Positions 42,028-52,183 of a stretch of DNA of 64,000 nt are shown piece by piece. Source of the stretch: Candidatus Accumulibacter phosphatis (GTDB lineage: Bacteria; Pseudomonadota; Gammaproteobacteria; Burkholderiales; Rhodocyclaceae); the NCBI RefSeq assembly GCF_012939955.1, contig NZ_SPMY01000025.1, positions 1 through 64,000 on the forward strand, written 5' to 3'. How positions within the stretch are numbered: position 1 is the stretch's first letter; every line of letters starts with the position of its first letter. The notes under the pieces were generated by a model, which ran no database searches, had not been told where the DNA came from, and was given only the letters and a program-made list of their open reading frames with translations. Made by a program: the position numbers and the translations under genes.

Positions 42028-42180
42028 AGCGGTTAAACGGGAAGCAGGTGCGTGTTCTCAGGAACACCATGCCTGCGCTGCCCCCGCAACGGTAAGCGAG
42101 TGCGGGTGTGTCGAAATGCCACTGGGCGCCGGCCTGGGAAGGCGACACACCAAGACTCGCGAGCCCGGATACCGGCCTTC
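42028..42180 (+). promoter_or_regulatory. Cobalamin (AdoCbl) riboswitch
   Basis: The conserved core is readable: GGGAAGCAGGTGCG at the start, CTGCCCCCGCAACGGTAAGC, the B12 box GCCACTGGGCGCCGGCCTGG, GGGAAGGCGACA and the closing CGCGAGCCCGGATACCGGCC. It precedes btuB by about 145 nt, leaving room for an expression platform that would hide the btuB ribosome site (AGGGAG at 42313) when cobalamin is bound. Confidence 0.95.
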
Positions 42181-42324
42181 GCACACATTTGACGCAAGTG
42201 CCGCGGGGAAGCGGACACGAAACGCTCGGCTGCGCCGCTCGCCTCGTTGTTTGCTCCCTCGTGCATTTGATATTTGTTTGCTCGCCGGCTTGCGGGGACG
42301 CGTGCCGGATCCAGGGAGAAACCC

Positions 42325-44201
42325 ATGAGATATCAGAGGGCGCCGCGCGCAGGTTCTGCCGCGGCATTGGCCACGCTTTGCGGCGCGCTATTTCCGGTGG
42401 CGGCCAACGCTGCCGATCAGCAGCTTGATCCTATCGTGGTCACCGCCACGCGACAGGCGACGCGCGCCAACGAATTGACCAGCGACGTGTCGGTGATCAC
42501 CCGCGAAGAAATCAATGCGGCCGGACAATCAACGCTCGAGCAACTGCTGTCGCGGCAAGCCGGCATTCAGTACACGGCCAATGGCGGTCCTGGCACCAAC
42601 AGCGGCGTGATTATCCGCGGCGCCAGCAGCAATCAGTCGATCGTGCTCATCGACGGCCAGCGCATCGGTTCGGCGACGACCGGCAGTGCGGCGCTGGCGC
42701 GCATTCCTCTTGACCAGATCGATCGCATCGAGATCCTGCGCGGCCCGGCTTCGTCGCTGTACGGAGCCGACGCCATTGGTGGCGTCATCCAGATCTTCAC
42801 TCGCAAAGGCGAGGGTCCGACGCGACTGAATGCGAGTACGGGCTATGGCACTTACGGGACCACTGACACCACGGTCGGCGTCTCCGGTGGGACAGATCTG
42901 GTTTCCTACAGTGTTCAGGCGGGTTATCTGGATACTGGCAGTTTCAACGCCATTCACAACAAGTCGGACATCAATTACAACCCCGACGATGATGGCTATC
43001 GCAACAGTAACCTGAGTGCGAACTTCTCCGTGCGTCCGGCAGCCGGTCAGGAAATTGGCGTCAACCTGCTCGCCAGCGACGGTAGCAACCAGTACGACTC
43101 GAACGACTTCAGTGCCGTCGGCGCCGACAAGAACTACACCAACGATCAGCTGCTGGAGTCCTATTCGATCTACTCGCGCAACCGCTTGAACCAGGTATGG
43201 ACGAGCACCCTGCGTCTCGGTACCAGCACCGACGCCTCCAAGGGCTATGCCGGTAACATCAGGGAGTACACCATACGCACGGACATGGATCAGGCTTCGT
43301 GGCAGAACGATATCGTCCTGCCCATCGGCGAAGCGCTGCTGGCCGTCGAGTACACCAAGCAGAAAGTGTCTGGCAGCACTGACTACACGGTGACCGAACG
43401 CACGATTCGCTCGCTGCTCGGTGGCTGGAACGCCAGTATCGAGAAGCACCGCTTGCAGTTCAACCTGCGCCGTGACGACAACTCCCAGTTCGGCGATGAA
43501 ACGACGGGTTCCGCTTCCTACGGCTACCAGTTCACTCCGGACTGGCGCGCGCACTTATCGTATGGGACGGCATTTCGCGCGCCGACTTTCAACGAACTGT
43601 ATTTTCCCCCCGAGCGCTTTCTTCTCCGGCGGTAACCCCGATCTGCAGCCGGAACAGGCGAAGAACACCGAGGTGGGTGCGAACTGGGAGCGCGGCAATC
43701 ATCGTGCGTCGCTGGTCCTGTACAACAATGTTGTCACCGACCTGATCGAGTTCCGGCCACCGACCTATGCGCCGGTCAACGTCAGCAAAGCCTTGCTGCG
43801 TGGTGCAACACTGACCTACGACGGACGCTTCTCGGAATGGGGGGGCGGGCGCTGCCGTCGATTTCCTCGATCCGAAAAACGAGGAAGACGGGCCGAACAA
43901 GGGCAATCGACTGGCCCGCCGCTCCACACAACAGATGAGCAGTTACATCAGCCGAACGCTTGGCAACTGGGATTTGCGCGGCGAGTGGCAACTGGTCGGC
44001 AATCGCTACGACGACCCGGCCAACACCAATCTTCTCGGTGGCTACGGTCTGGTCAACCTGTATGCCGACTATCGCCTGCAACGTGACTGGACCCTGTTCG
44101 CTCGCGCCAACAACATTTTCGACAAGTACTACGAGACGATTGACAACTACGCCACTGCGGGAGCGAATGTCTTCGTCGGTGTCCGCTACGCACCCAAGTA
44201 G
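42325..44201 (+). CDS. btuB: TonB-dependent cobalamin receptor BtuB (two frame breaks)
   Basis: An outer-membrane beta-barrel transporter for vitamin B12. A signal peptide ends near AANAADQQ and the Ton box is in LDPIVVTATR. The plug domain follows (SVITREEINAAGQSTLEQLL, RIEILRGPASSLYGADAIGG), then barrel strands ending in ANVFVGVRYAPK with an aromatic/hydrophobic last strand. Two frame breaks occur: an extra C in CCCCCC near 43606-43611 and an extra G in the G7 tract near 43840. Removing both gives exactly 625 codons and a typical receptor. The gene is controlled by the riboswitch upstream and followed after 8 bp by btuC. Errors in the consensus are the likely cause of the breaks. Confidence 0.9.
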
Positions 44202-44209
44202 GAAGCTGG

Positions 44210-45199
44210 ATGCCCACCCGTCGCCGCGCTTTGCTGATTCTCGCAGCCCTCGCCGGGCTGTCGCAGTTGAGCATAGCGCTGGCGCTGATGGTGGGCAGTA
44301 TTTCGATCACCCCCTTCGAGGTCCTGGCGGCACTGGTCGACAACGGCGGCGGCACCGCTGGCGAGGTTGTGCGCAGCCTGCGCCTGCCGCGTGCCTTGAC
44401 CGGTTTCGCCTGCGGCGGCTTGCTGGCGTTGGCCGGAGCCCTGCTCCAGGTGTTGTTGCGCAACCCGCTCGCCGATCCCTACGTACTCGGCATTTCGGGG
44501 GGAGCCGGTATTGGCGCGCTGCTGGCCATCGTCTTCGGGTTCGGCGTTGCCGGGGTCAACGGCTTGGCTTTTGTGGGCGCACTCGGCGCCATGCTACTGG
44601 TCTTCGGCCTGGCGCATGGCGAGGGCGGCTGGACGCACTCACGCCTGTTGCTGACCGGGGTGATCGTTGCCGCCGGCTGCGGCGCGGTGGTCACCCTGAT
44701 GTTGGCCATTGCTCCCGAAGATCGGCTGCGCGGCATGCTCTTCTGGTTGATGGGCGACCTCTCGCAGACCGGAGACCCGAAATTGGTGCTCATCCTGCTC
44801 GCGATGGTGCTCCTGATCTCCCTGCCGTTTGCCCGTGAACTCAATCTCCTGGCGCGCGGAGCCGATGTTGCGCAGGCGCTAGGTGTCGCGGTCCGCCCTT
44901 TGCGCCGCGGTGTCTACCTGGTTGCCTCGCTGGCCACTGCCGCGGCAGTCACGCATGCCGGTGCGATCGGTTTTATCGGCCTGATTGTGCCGCATCTGGT
45001 GCGCCTGGCGACCGGTAACGACCAGCGTCTCTTGCTACCAGCCTCGGTGCTCGCCGGTGGTAGCCTGCTGGTGATTGCCGACACGCTGGCGCGGACCGTC
45101 CTGGCGCCACAGCAATTGCCGGTGGGTGTTCTGACCGCGTTGATTGGCGTGCCTGCCTTTCTCTTCCTGCTGACGCGCGGCGCTGCCGGGAGGGGATGA
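44210..45199 (+). CDS. btuC: Cobalamin ABC transporter permease (FecCD/BtuC family)
   Basis: A 329-residue inner-membrane permease with about nine to ten spans. Family text includes LRLPRALTGFACGGLLALAG, LLRNPLADPYVLGISGGAG and AGAIGFIGLIVPHLVRL followed by ADTLARTV, the region that contacts the ATPase. BtuC-type and siderophore permeases look alike; placement between btuB and an ATPase behind a B12 riboswitch decides the substrate. No periplasmic BtuF gene is present in the window. Confidence 0.9.
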   Translation: MPTRRRALLILAALAGLSQLSIALALMVGSISITPFEVLAALVDNGGGTAGEVVRSLRLPRALTGFACGGLLALAGALLQVLLRNPLADPYVLGISGGAGIGALLAIVFGFGVAGVNGLAFVGALGAMLLVFGLAHGEGGWTHSRLLLTGVIVAAGCGAVVTLMLAIAPEDRLRGMLFWLMGDLSQTGDPKLVLILLAMVLLISLPFARELNLLARGADVAQALGVAVRPLRRGVYLVASLATAAAVTHAGAIGFIGLIVPHLVRLATGNDQRLLLPASVLAGGSLLVIADTLARTVLAPQQLPVGVLTALIGVPAFLFLLTRGAAGRG

Positions 45200-45200
45200 G

Positions 45201-45980
45201 ATGGAGCAGACGGCGCCTCTCCTGACCACCCGTGCCCTTGCTGTCGGCATCGCTGGCCGGACTTTTTGCCGCGATCTGGAACTGAGCGTGCAGCCAGGTG
45301 ATTCGCTGGCCATTCTCGGCCGCAACGGCGCCGGCAAGTCGACCCTGCTTTCGGTGCTGGCGGGCTTGCGCGAGCCGGAAGGCGGCGAGGTGCGCATCGC
45401 CGGCGCCCGCTATGCGCAACTCGGTGCGCGTCGCTGCGCTCGTATTCGTGGCTGGTTGCCGCAGAGCCGCAGCGAAGCTTTTTCCTCGACGGTCCTGGAA
45501 ACGGCACTGGTCGGACGTCATCCCCATCTCGATCGCTGGGACTGGGAGTCCGAGGCAGATGCTCGGCAAGCCCGTCGGGCGCTGGCCTGCGTCGGCCTTG
45601 CCGACCTGGCGCAACGCGACGTGCAGACACTTTCCGGCGGCGAGCGGCAGCGCTTGGCCATCGCCACCCTGCTGACGCAGGCGCCGCAGCTCTACCTGCT
45701 CGACGAGCCACTGGCTCACCTCGATCTGAATCACCAGATCGCCACTCTCGAGTTGTTTGCGGCGCTCAATCGCGAAGAGCAGATGGCCAGCGTGATGGTC
45801 CTTCATGAACCCGGCCTGGCGGCGCGCTTCTGCTCGCGAGCACTGCTGCTTTTCGACGACGGCACGACGCTGCTGGGACGCAGTGACGAGGTCATCAGTA
45901 GCGATTCCTTGAGCCGGTTGTACGGCTATCCGCTGCGCGAAGTGGGCGCTGGCGAACTGCGCTGGTTCATGCCGGCGTAG
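45201..45980 (+). CDS. btuD: Cobalamin ABC transporter ATP-binding protein
   Basis: A 259-residue ATPase. Walker A reads GRNGAGKST, the signature is LSGGERQRLAIA, Walker B is LYLLDEPLAHLD and the switch His is in MVLHEPG (His followed by Glu). It powers BtuC-mediated import. ATG 45201 comes one base after the btuC stop, so translation is coupled. A repeat remnant lies 15 bp after its stop. Confidence 0.92.
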   Translation: MEQTAPLLTTRALAVGIAGRTFCRDLELSVQPGDSLAILGRNGAGKSTLLSVLAGLREPEGGEVRIAGARYAQLGARRCARIRGWLPQSRSEAFSSTVLETALVGRHPHLDRWDWESEADARQARRALACVGLADLAQRDVQTLSGGERQRLAIATLLTQAPQLYLLDEPLAHLDLNHQIATLELFAALNREEQMASVMVLHEPGLAARFCSRALLLFDDGTTLLGRSDEVISSDSLSRLYGYPLREVGAGELRWFMPA

Positions 45981-45994
45981 CGACGCTCGGCAGT

Positions 45995-46070
45995 CAGTGT
46001 GCAAGTCGCGGACGCGGCACACGATCCTTTCTCCCCTTGCCGGAGAAAGGCCGGAAAAGAGGGGGGGTCA
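45995..46070 (+). repeat. Interspersed repeat, partial copy 6
   Basis: Only the first two modules are present and both are diverged: AGTGTGCAAGTCGCGGACGC and CCTTTCTCCCCTTGCCGGAG. The GTCATGAC end is lost. It separates the convergent btuD and diguanylate cyclase genes and could act as a bidirectional terminator. Confidence 0.7.
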
Positions 46071-47822
46071 GGTGCTCGGCGTTGCCGGCCCACTGCGGCC
46101 ACTCTCCAGGCCTTGCTTGCGCCGGTACATGTCGGCATCGGAACACTGCACCAGCGATTCGACATCCTGCCCATCTTCGGGGTACATGGCCAGGCCGACA
46201 GAAGCGCCGGTGTTGGCATCCAGCGCCGTCGTATCGATCGACAGCAGTGGCGTGCCAAGCAGCTGCTCGATGTTGCTGCGCGCGCTCTCCGCGTCCTGGC
46301 GGTTGTTGACCGCATCGAGCATGACCACGAACTCGTCGCCAGCGTAGCGCGCGACCAGGTCGCGGCTGCGCAGTCCGCTGAGCATGCGCTGCGCGATTTC
46401 CTGCAGCACCTTGTCACCGACGTCATGGCCGAAGCTGTCGTTGATGTTCTTGAAACCGTTGAGGTCGATGAAGAGAATGGCGAAGGGGCGGGGCTCGGGG
46501 AGTTCGCGTTGCCGGGCCAGGCGGTCGTCGACGCGGCGCAGGAAGGCTTCGCGGTTGGCCAGCCCGGTCAAGCGGTCGCTGAGCAGTTTGCTCTGCATGC
46601 TCCGGAAGCTTTTCGCCAGGTCGCCGATTTCATCGCTGCGGGTGACATCGAAAGCCGCATTGAGGTCGCCGTTGCCGACCTTGCGGGCTGCCACGGCCAG
46701 TTCCTTGAGGTCGCGGGTGACGACCGAGAGGACCATGAAGCCGATGAAGATGGTCATCAGCGAGGCGAGCAAGGCGAGTAACACGGTGCGCTTGAAGTTC
46801 TCGGTGACGCCGAACAGAAAATCGCTGCGCGGTACCGCGACGACGATGATCCAGTCCAGTCCGGCGGCATCCTGGATGCGCGCATAGGCGGCTTCGACCG
46901 CCTCACCGTTGGCGCTTTCAAAGACCGCGGTTTGCGGGTGCGGGGCTTTGGCGGAAGGGTGTAGCAGCTTGCGGATCTCGCGGAAACTGGCGGCTACCAG
47001 GGGATCGTCGCTGTCCTGCACATTGAGTCGCACATTGCCCTCGGTGGCATCCTTGCGCAGGTGTGGGCCGCGTGAGGTGCCGATCAGCCGGCCGTCGGTT
47101 TCGACGACGTAGGCGATGCCGTTGGCGCTCAGTCGCAAGGAGCGCAGAAACTCGTTGACTCCTTGCAGCGACAGATCGGTGGCCACGACGCCCTGAAACT
47201 TGCCCTCTGCGTCGTTGACTCGTCTGGCACGGGTGGCGACCAGTTCCTCGGTTTTGAAGTCGATGTACACCGAGGTCCAGGTGTGCATCGTCGAGCTCTC
47301 GCCAGACTTGAACCACGGGCGTTCACGGGGCTCGAAGATGCGCATTTCGCGCACCGGGTCGCTCAGTTCGCCAGCGATCCCGGAAAAGCGATAGATCGTT
47401 CGCGGGCCATCGCCGGTGGTTCGCAGGCGCAATTCGGCGTCACTTTCGGAATGGCGCCAGAGTCCGAAAAAGTGTCCGCTACGATCGCCGTAATAGGCGT
47501 AGTTGTTGGGGTCGCGATGCACCGAGGTGGCCAGCCAGAAGCGCGTGCGCAGGTCGTCGAGGTCGTCGTCGATGTTGGCCGGCGCGGCCACGCCGGTGGG
47601 AAACGCCGTTTCGAGCACCGCACTGGCGCCAAAGACGTGCCGCTCAGCCGCCTGGGCGATTCGGTACACCATCTCCGAGAGCAGTTGATTCGACAGGGTG
47701 TCGACGGCAACGCGGCCTGCCGAATACGACAAGCCGCCGATGGCTGCCGCCAGCAGCAGAACCAGCACCACGTACGGCATGGTGAGCATCTGCCGCAGTG
47801 AAAGGATTTGCAGGAACTTCAT
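46068..47822 (-). CDS. Membrane diguanylate cyclase with dCACHE-type sensor
   Basis: A 584-residue signalling protein. It has an N-terminal membrane span (~15-35), a long periplasmic sensor (~40-300; RPWFKSGESS, VYIDFKTEELVATRARRV, TDLSLQGVNEFLRSL as in dCACHE domains), and a second span (~325-345). A HAMP helix pair and a GGDEF domain follow (LTGLANREAFLRRVDDRL, FIDLNGFKNINDSFGHDVGD). The active-site loop is AGDEF, an accepted variant. An inhibitory RxxD (RSRD) lies five residues before it, so feedback by c-di-GMP is expected. The ligand is unknown, though related sensors bind amino or organic acids. Monocistronic, with a repeat copy upstream. Confidence 0.92.
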   Translation of the reverse strand: MKFLQILSLRQMLTMPYVVLVLLLAAAIGGLSYSAGRVAVDTLSNQLLSEMVYRIAQAAERHVFGASAVLETAFPTGVAAPANIDDDLDDLRTRFWLATSVHRDPNNYAYYGDRSGHFFGLWRHSESDAELRLRTTGDGPRTIYRFSGIAGELSDPVREMRIFEPRERPWFKSGESSTMHTWTSVYIDFKTEELVATRARRVNDAEGKFQGVVATDLSLQGVNEFLRSLRLSANGIAYVVETDGRLIGTSRGPHLRKDATEGNVRLNVQDSDDPLVAASFREIRKLLHPSAKAPHPQTAVFESANGEAVEAAYARIQDAAGLDWIIVVAVPRSDFLFGVTENFKRTVLLALLASLMTIFIGFMVLSVVTRDLKELAVAARKVGNGDLNAAFDVTRSDEIGDLAKSFRSMQSKLLSDRLTGLANREAFLRRVDDRLARQRELPEPRPFAILFIDLNGFKNINDSFGHDVGDKVLQEIAQRMLSGLRSRDLVARYAGDEFVVMLDAVNNRQDAESARSNIEQLLGTPLLSIDTTALDANTGASVGLAMYPEDGQDVESLVQCSDADMYRRKQGLESGRSGPATPST

Positions 47823-47946
47823 GGATTCCTCGCTAGGGGCCGGCTGCGGAAATACTCGCTAGAGCGAATGCTATGCGAAGGCTGTGGGGCCCGCGCGTGA
47901 GGGATGTCACGATGCGTGGCGCAGCCTCGCTGTAAGGCGTCCCTGG

Positions 47947-48150
47947 TTAATGTGAAAGTCGCGTATGCGACTCACGAACCTCCCTTCTCCCTTGCGGGAG
48001 AAGGGCAGGGGGGTGAGGCGGGGAATTCAGGGAGCATGCTCCCTGCCCGTCGAACGATTCCGGCGTGCAAGCCGGAATGCGCACTGCAAGTGAGAGGGGG
48101 GACGGTCATGACTTTCATCATTCGGGGTATCTCGACTGTCATGACCGTTA
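47947..48150 (+). repeat. TTAA-bounded interspersed repeat, copy 7 (complete long form)
   Basis: The best complete long form, 204 bp, with all five palindromic modules in order: GTCGCGTATGCGAC, CCCTTCTCCCTTGCGGGAG, AGGGAGCATGCTCCCT, TTCCGGCGTGCAAGCCGGAA, and the ACGGTCATGAC...GTCATGACCGT pair. It lies between the divergent start of the diguanylate cyclase and the 3' end of the hemerythrin gene. Confidence 0.93.
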
Positions 48151-48199
48151 GCGGTTGACTGGCGGCAGTTCGAGTGAAGCCGGTAGCGCGTACCGGTCG

Positions 48200-48613
48200 T
48201 CAAGGCGTAGGAGTTGCGGCGGCCGCCTTGACGCTCGGCACGTAGTCGAAGTCGGCGACCAGGATGTGGTTGTAGAACCAGCCGTTGATCAGGAACTTTA
48301 CCTCGTCGGCAATCTCGTCGAGGGTCATCTGCTTGGCATTCTCCAGCAGCGTGAACAGCATTCGCCGGAATTCCGTGTGCAGTTGCCGATGCGCCTCGAG
48401 GCCAGGGTAATGGCAAGCGGCCATCATCTGCTCTTCTTCGCGCAAATGAACTTTCACGTACTCGGTCAGTATGGCCAGTGACTTGAGCACCCGGATTTGA
48501 TCCCCATCACCAGCAAAGGTCGCCGCAAGGTCGAACAATTGCCGATGCTGCGCATCAATGTTTGGCAAACCGACGAGTATCTTCGGCGACCACTCCACCA
48601 ACTCATATTTCAT
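48200..48613 (-). CDS. Bacteriohemerythrin
   Basis: A 137-residue four-helix diiron oxygen-binding protein. The expected ligand pattern is present: a His in the first helix (IDAQHRQLFDL), His and Glu in VHLREEEQMM, His in LEAHRQLHTEF and the last His plus Asp in FYNHILVADFDYV. It may store or sense oxygen for respiratory enzymes. It starts at ATG 48613, 36 bp downstream of the ABC-F gene on the same strand. A second, diverged copy is encoded at 58.1 kb. Confidence 0.92.
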   Translation of the reverse strand: MKYELVEWSPKILVGLPNIDAQHRQLFDLAATFAGDGDQIRVLKSLAILTEYVKVHLREEEQMMAACHYPGLEAHRQLHTEFRRMLFTLLENAKQMTLDEIADEVKFLINGWFYNHILVADFDYVPSVKAAAATPTP

Positions 48614-48649
48614 TTACTGCTCCAATTGCTGTGTAGGGGGCCAAGCACC

Positions 48650-50599
48650 TCACGAGATTGTCGGGCCGGCCGAATCGATCCGTTCGGCGAGCGTCAGCCA
48701 GTGCTCTTCCAGTTTCGCCAACTGCACGGCGATCTCGCTCATGCGTGTTCCCAGAGCCGCCAGATCAGCGGCGGCCAGTGGCTTCGACAAACGGCTCTCC
48801 AGAGAGTGCTGTTCTTGCTGCAGATCGAGCAGCTCCTTTTCGATCCGGCCCTGGTCGCGGGCCAGGGCTTTCAGCGTTCCGGGCCCTTTCCGGTTGGCCG
48901 TGGTGCTCACCGATGCTGCGGCTTGGCGCGGCTCCTTGGCGCTCTTCAGCGATTTCTTGAGACTGTCTCGGCTGCGTTTTGCTTCGTCAAGCAGGTAGCG
49001 CTGGTAGTCATCGAGATCGCCCGTAAAGTCGGCCACGCCACCGCGGCTGACCAGCCAGAACTCGTCACATACCGAGCGCAACAGCGAGCGGTCGTGGCTG
49101 ACCAGCATTACCGTGCCCTCGAATTCGTTGAGTGCGATCGACAAGGCTTCGCGGGTGCCGAGGTCGAGATGGTTGGTCGGTTCGTCGAGCAGCAGCAGGT
49201 TGGGGCGTTGCCAGACGATCATGCACAGCACCAGGCGTGCTTTTTCGCCGCCACTCATCGTGCCGACCGCTTGCTTGACCATGTCGCCACTGAAGTTGAA
49301 GGTGCCGAGGAAGCTGCGCAGATCCTGCTCGCGGCCGCTCTGGCCGTTGGGCAGTCCCTCCTTGGCCATGCGCACCATATGTTCGAGAGGTGTTTCGTCG
49401 GGGCGTAGAACGTCGAGCTCCTGCTGCGCGAAATAACCAATGTGCAGGCCTTTCCCTTCGGCGAGGCTGCCGCTGGTACAGCTGAGGACGCGGGCAATGG
49501 TTTTCACCAGCGTTGACTTGCCCTGTCCGTTGGCGCCCAGGATCCCGATGCGCTGGCCAGCCAGCACCGAGCGCGTGACCTGACGGACGATCACCGTCGG
49601 CGGGGTGCCGGCGGCTGCCTCGGCAGGTGCCGGGTAGCCGAAGCTGGCGTTGTCCATGATCAGCATCGGGTTGGGCAGGTTGGCGGCTTCCTTGAACTCG
49701 AAGCTGAACTCGGCATTGGCCAGTATCGGCGCCAGACGCTCGATTCTTTCCAGTGCCTTGACCCGGCTCTGCGCCTGCTTGGCCTTGGTCGCCTTGGCTT
49801 TGAAGCGGTTGATGAAGCTCTGCAGATGGGCGATCTTGTCCTGTTGTTTGGCGTAGGCGTTTTGCTGCAGTTCGAGCTGCTGGGCGCGGGTTTCCTCGAA
49901 AACGCTGTAGTTGCCGCCATAACGCGTCAATTGCTCGTTGTCGAGATGCAGCGTCACCGTCGAAATTGCGTCGAGAAACTCACGATCGTGACTGATAACC
50001 AGCATTGTGCCTTCGTAGCGCTTGAGCCAGCTCTCCAGCCACACCAGCGCGTCCAGGTCGAGGTGGTTGGTCGGTTCGTCGAGAAGCAGGAGGTCGGACG
50101 GACACATCAGCGCCCGGGCCAGCTGCAGGCGCATTCGCCAGCCGCCGGAGAAGCTGTGGACCGGATTGTTCAGTTCGGTAGTCTTGAAGCCGAGGCCAAG
50201 GATCAGGGCCTGCGCACGTGCCTGCGCATCGTGTGCGCCAGCGTCGTGCAGGGCCATGTAGGCATGTGCCAGGTCGTCGCCGTCGCCGCTCGCTTCGGCC
50301 AGGCGTACTTCCTCCTGGGCTGCGAGCAAGGCGGTGTCGCCGGTAATCACGAAATCGGTGGCGCTTTGCGAGGTTTCCGGCATTTCCTGCAGGACTTGCG
50401 CGAGGCGCCACTGGGCTGGCCGGAAGAACTCACCGGCGTCTTCGTGCAGGCTGCCGTCGAGCAGCGCGAAAAGCGTCGACTTGCCGGCGCCGTTGCGACC
50501 GATCAGGCCAACCCGTTCGCCGGTGTTGATGGTCACCGAGGTGTTATCGAGCAACACCCTGGCGCCGCGGCGCAGGGTAACGCCTTTGAGGGTGATCAT
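48650..50599 (-). CDS. ABC-F ATPase, YheS/Uup type
   Basis: A 649-residue soluble protein with two ABC domains and no membrane part. Domain 1 has GRNGAGKST and [11 protein letters not shown]; domain 2 has GANGQGKST, MSGGEKARLVL and [12 protein letters not shown] charged linker with QNAYAKQQDKIAHLQSFI lies between them. A C-terminal coiled-coil tail (~530-640) follows. ABC-F proteins act on the ribosome to relieve stalling. The N-terminal MITLKGVTLRRGARVLL and the tail match YheS. It is downstream of purU on the same strand. Confidence 0.9.
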   Translation of the reverse strand: MITLKGVTLRRGARVLLDNTSVTINTGERVGLIGRNGAGKSTLFALLDGSLHEDAGEFFRPAQWRLAQVLQEMPETSQSATDFVITGDTALLAAQEEVRLAEASGDGDDLAHAYMALHDAGAHDAQARAQALILGLGFKTTELNNPVHSFSGGWRMRLQLARALMCPSDLLLLDEPTNHLDLDALVWLESWLKRYEGTMLVISHDREFLDAISTVTLHLDNEQLTRYGGNYSVFEETRAQQLELQQNAYAKQQDKIAHLQSFINRFKAKATKAKQAQSRVKALERIERLAPILANAEFSFEFKEAANLPNPMLIMDNASFGYPAPAEAAAGTPPTVIVRQVTRSVLAGQRIGILGANGQGKSTLVKTIARVLSCTSGSLAEGKGLHIGYFAQQELDVLRPDETPLEHMVRMAKEGLPNGQSGREQDLRSFLGTFNFSGDMVKQAVGTMSGGEKARLVLCMIVWQRPNLLLLDEPTNHLDLGTREALSIALNEFEGTVMLVSHDRSLLRSVCDEFWLVSRGGVADFTGDLDDYQRYLLDEAKRSRDSLKKSLKSAKEPRQAAASVSTTANRKGPGTLKALARDQGRIEKELLDLQQEQHSLESRLSKPLAAADLAALGTRMSEIAVQLAKLEEHWLTLAERIDSAGPTIS

Positions 50600-50681
50600 G
50601 CGGCAGAAAACTCCAGGTGGTCGTCCAGCAGACTTGGTCGTGCCGAGACTTGAGGGTAATGGCTATCGGTGCTGGCGGGGC

Positions 50682-51553
50682 TCAGCGGAATATCACGGTC
50701 TTGTTGGCGTGCAGAAGGACGCGATCTTCGAGGTGATAGCGCAGCCCGCGCGCCAATACCGCCTTCTCGATGTCCTTGCCGTAGCGCACCATGTCTTCGA
50801 CGGAGTCCGAGTGATCGATGCGGATCACGTCCTGCTCGACGATCGGTCCCTGGTCGAGTTCGCGGGTGACGTAGTGGCAGGTTGCGCCGATCAGCTTGAC
50901 GCCGCGCTGGAAGGCTGGTGGTAAGGCCGGGCGCCGACGAAGCTGGGCAGAAACGAATGGTGGATGTTGATCATCTGTCCCGGGTAGCGGGTGCACATAT
51001 CGGCCGGCAGAATCTGCATGTAACGCGCAAGGACCATGGTGTCACCCTTGACTTCGTCGTAGATGCGACAGATTTCAGCGTGCGCCGCCTGCTTGTTGTC
51101 GGCGCTGACCGGCACGTGGTGGAAGGGGATGCCGTGCCACTCGACGAAAGCCTTGAAAGTGTCGTGATTCGAGATTACGCAGGGGATCTCGATGGCGAGC
51201 TCTTTCGATTGCCAGCGTGCGAGAAGGTCGTAAAGGCAGTGTTCCTGCTTGCTGACCATCAGCACCACGCGCCGCTTGACTGCCGAGTCGCTGATCTTCC
51301 AGTCCATCGATAGTTCAGCAGCCAGCGGCGCGAAGCGGTCGCGAAACTCGGCCAGATGAAAGGGCAGCGAATCGGCTTTCACCTGCATGCGCATGAAGTA
51401 GCGGCTGGCATGCTCATCGTTGCCTTCGTCGGCGTGATAGCTCGATTCGAGAATCCAGCCCTGGTGCTGGGCGATGAAGCCCGAGATGCGCGCGATGATG
51501 CCGATCTGGTCGGGGCAGGATCCGGAAAGGGTGTAGAAACGTTTGCTTTGCAT
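50682..51553 (-). CDS. purU: Formyltetrahydrofolate deformylase (frame broken by one base)
   Basis: PurU hydrolyses 10-formyl-THF to formate and THF. The N-terminal ACT domain reads [20 protein letters not shown], and the formyltransferase domain reads [35 protein letters not shown], and [20 protein letters not shown] with the catalytic Asn/His/Asp triad completed by [19 protein letters not shown]. The frame breaks after PYHQ near 50921, where one base (a C on the + strand) is missing. Restoring it gives exactly 291 codons and the normal [11 protein letters not shown] continuation. The gene follows thrH by 12 bp. The break is probably a consensus error, here a deletion. Confidence 0.9.
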
Positions 51554-51565
51554 GCGGCGGTAATC

Positions 51566-52183
51566 CTAGGCGGCGGCGCGCGTGGCGAAGGCTTTGTCGA
51601 TTTCGGCACGGAGGTCGGCGAAGGTCTGCGTGACCGGATACTGCGGGAACTCCTTGATCACTTTCTCCGGTGGGCGAAAGAGGATGCCGGCATGCGCTTC
51701 GCCGAGCATGGCCGTGTCGTTGTACGAATCGCCGGCGGCGACGACCGAGAAGCGGAGTTCCTTCAGGCGTTGCACGGCCTCGCGTTTCTGGTCCGGCATG
51801 CGCAGCCGGTAGTTCACCACCTTGCCGTCGGCGTTGGCTTCCAGACTGTGGCAGAACAATGTCGGCCAGCCGAGCTGGCGCATCAGAGGATGCGCGAATT
51901 CGTAGAAGGTATCCGAAAGGATGATCAGCTGATAGGTTTCGCGCAGTCCATCGACGAATGCGCGGGCGCCCTCGACCGGTCCCATCTCGGCGATCACTTT
52001 TTGTATGTCCGGCAGGCCCAGCTTGTTCTCGGCCAGGATGGCCAGCCGGTAGTTCATCAGCTTGTCATAGTTGGGCTCGTCGCGCGTGGTACGGCGAAGC
52101 TCTGGAATGCCGGTGCGCGCGGCGAATTCGATCCAGATTTCGGGGACGAGTACGCCTTCGAGGTCAAGGCAGACGATTTGCAC
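51566..52183 (-). CDS. thrH: Phosphoserine phosphatase / homoserine phosphotransferase ThrH
   Basis: A 205-residue HAD-family enzyme. Motif I is CLDLEGVLVPEIW (first catalytic Asp), motif II is ILSDTFYEF, and the Mg-binding motif is AAGDSYNDTAML. These and the HAGILFRPPEKVI block match Pseudomonas ThrH rather than SerB. It transfers phosphate from phosphoserine to homoserine or water, linking serine and threonine synthesis. GTG 52183 is chosen because GGAG lies six bases upstream and the domain starts at once; longer frames add ten unsupported residues. Confidence 0.88.
   Translation of the reverse strand: MQIVCLDLEGVLVPEIWIEFAARTGIPELRRTTRDEPNYDKLMNYRLAILAENKLGLPDIQKVIAEMGPVEGARAFVDGLRETYQLIILSDTFYEFAHPLMRQLGWPTLFCHSLEANADGKVVNYRLRMPDQKREAVQRLKELRFSVVAAGDSYNDTAMLGEAHAGILFRPPEKVIKEFPQYPVTQTFADLRAEIDKAFATRAAA

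Noticed and set aside
42033-42326. Antisense and sense short frames over the cobalamin riboswitch
   Set aside because: The segment matches the conserved riboswitch core in detail, so the frames are incidental.
46037-46781. Plus-strand frames opposite the diguanylate cyclase
   Set aside because: They are antisense shadows of a gene with complete GGDEF, HAMP and sensor features.
17924-48150. Interspersed repeats considered as a CRISPR array
   Set aside because: Copies are kilobases apart, palindromic and of variable length, with no regular spacers and no cas genes in the window.
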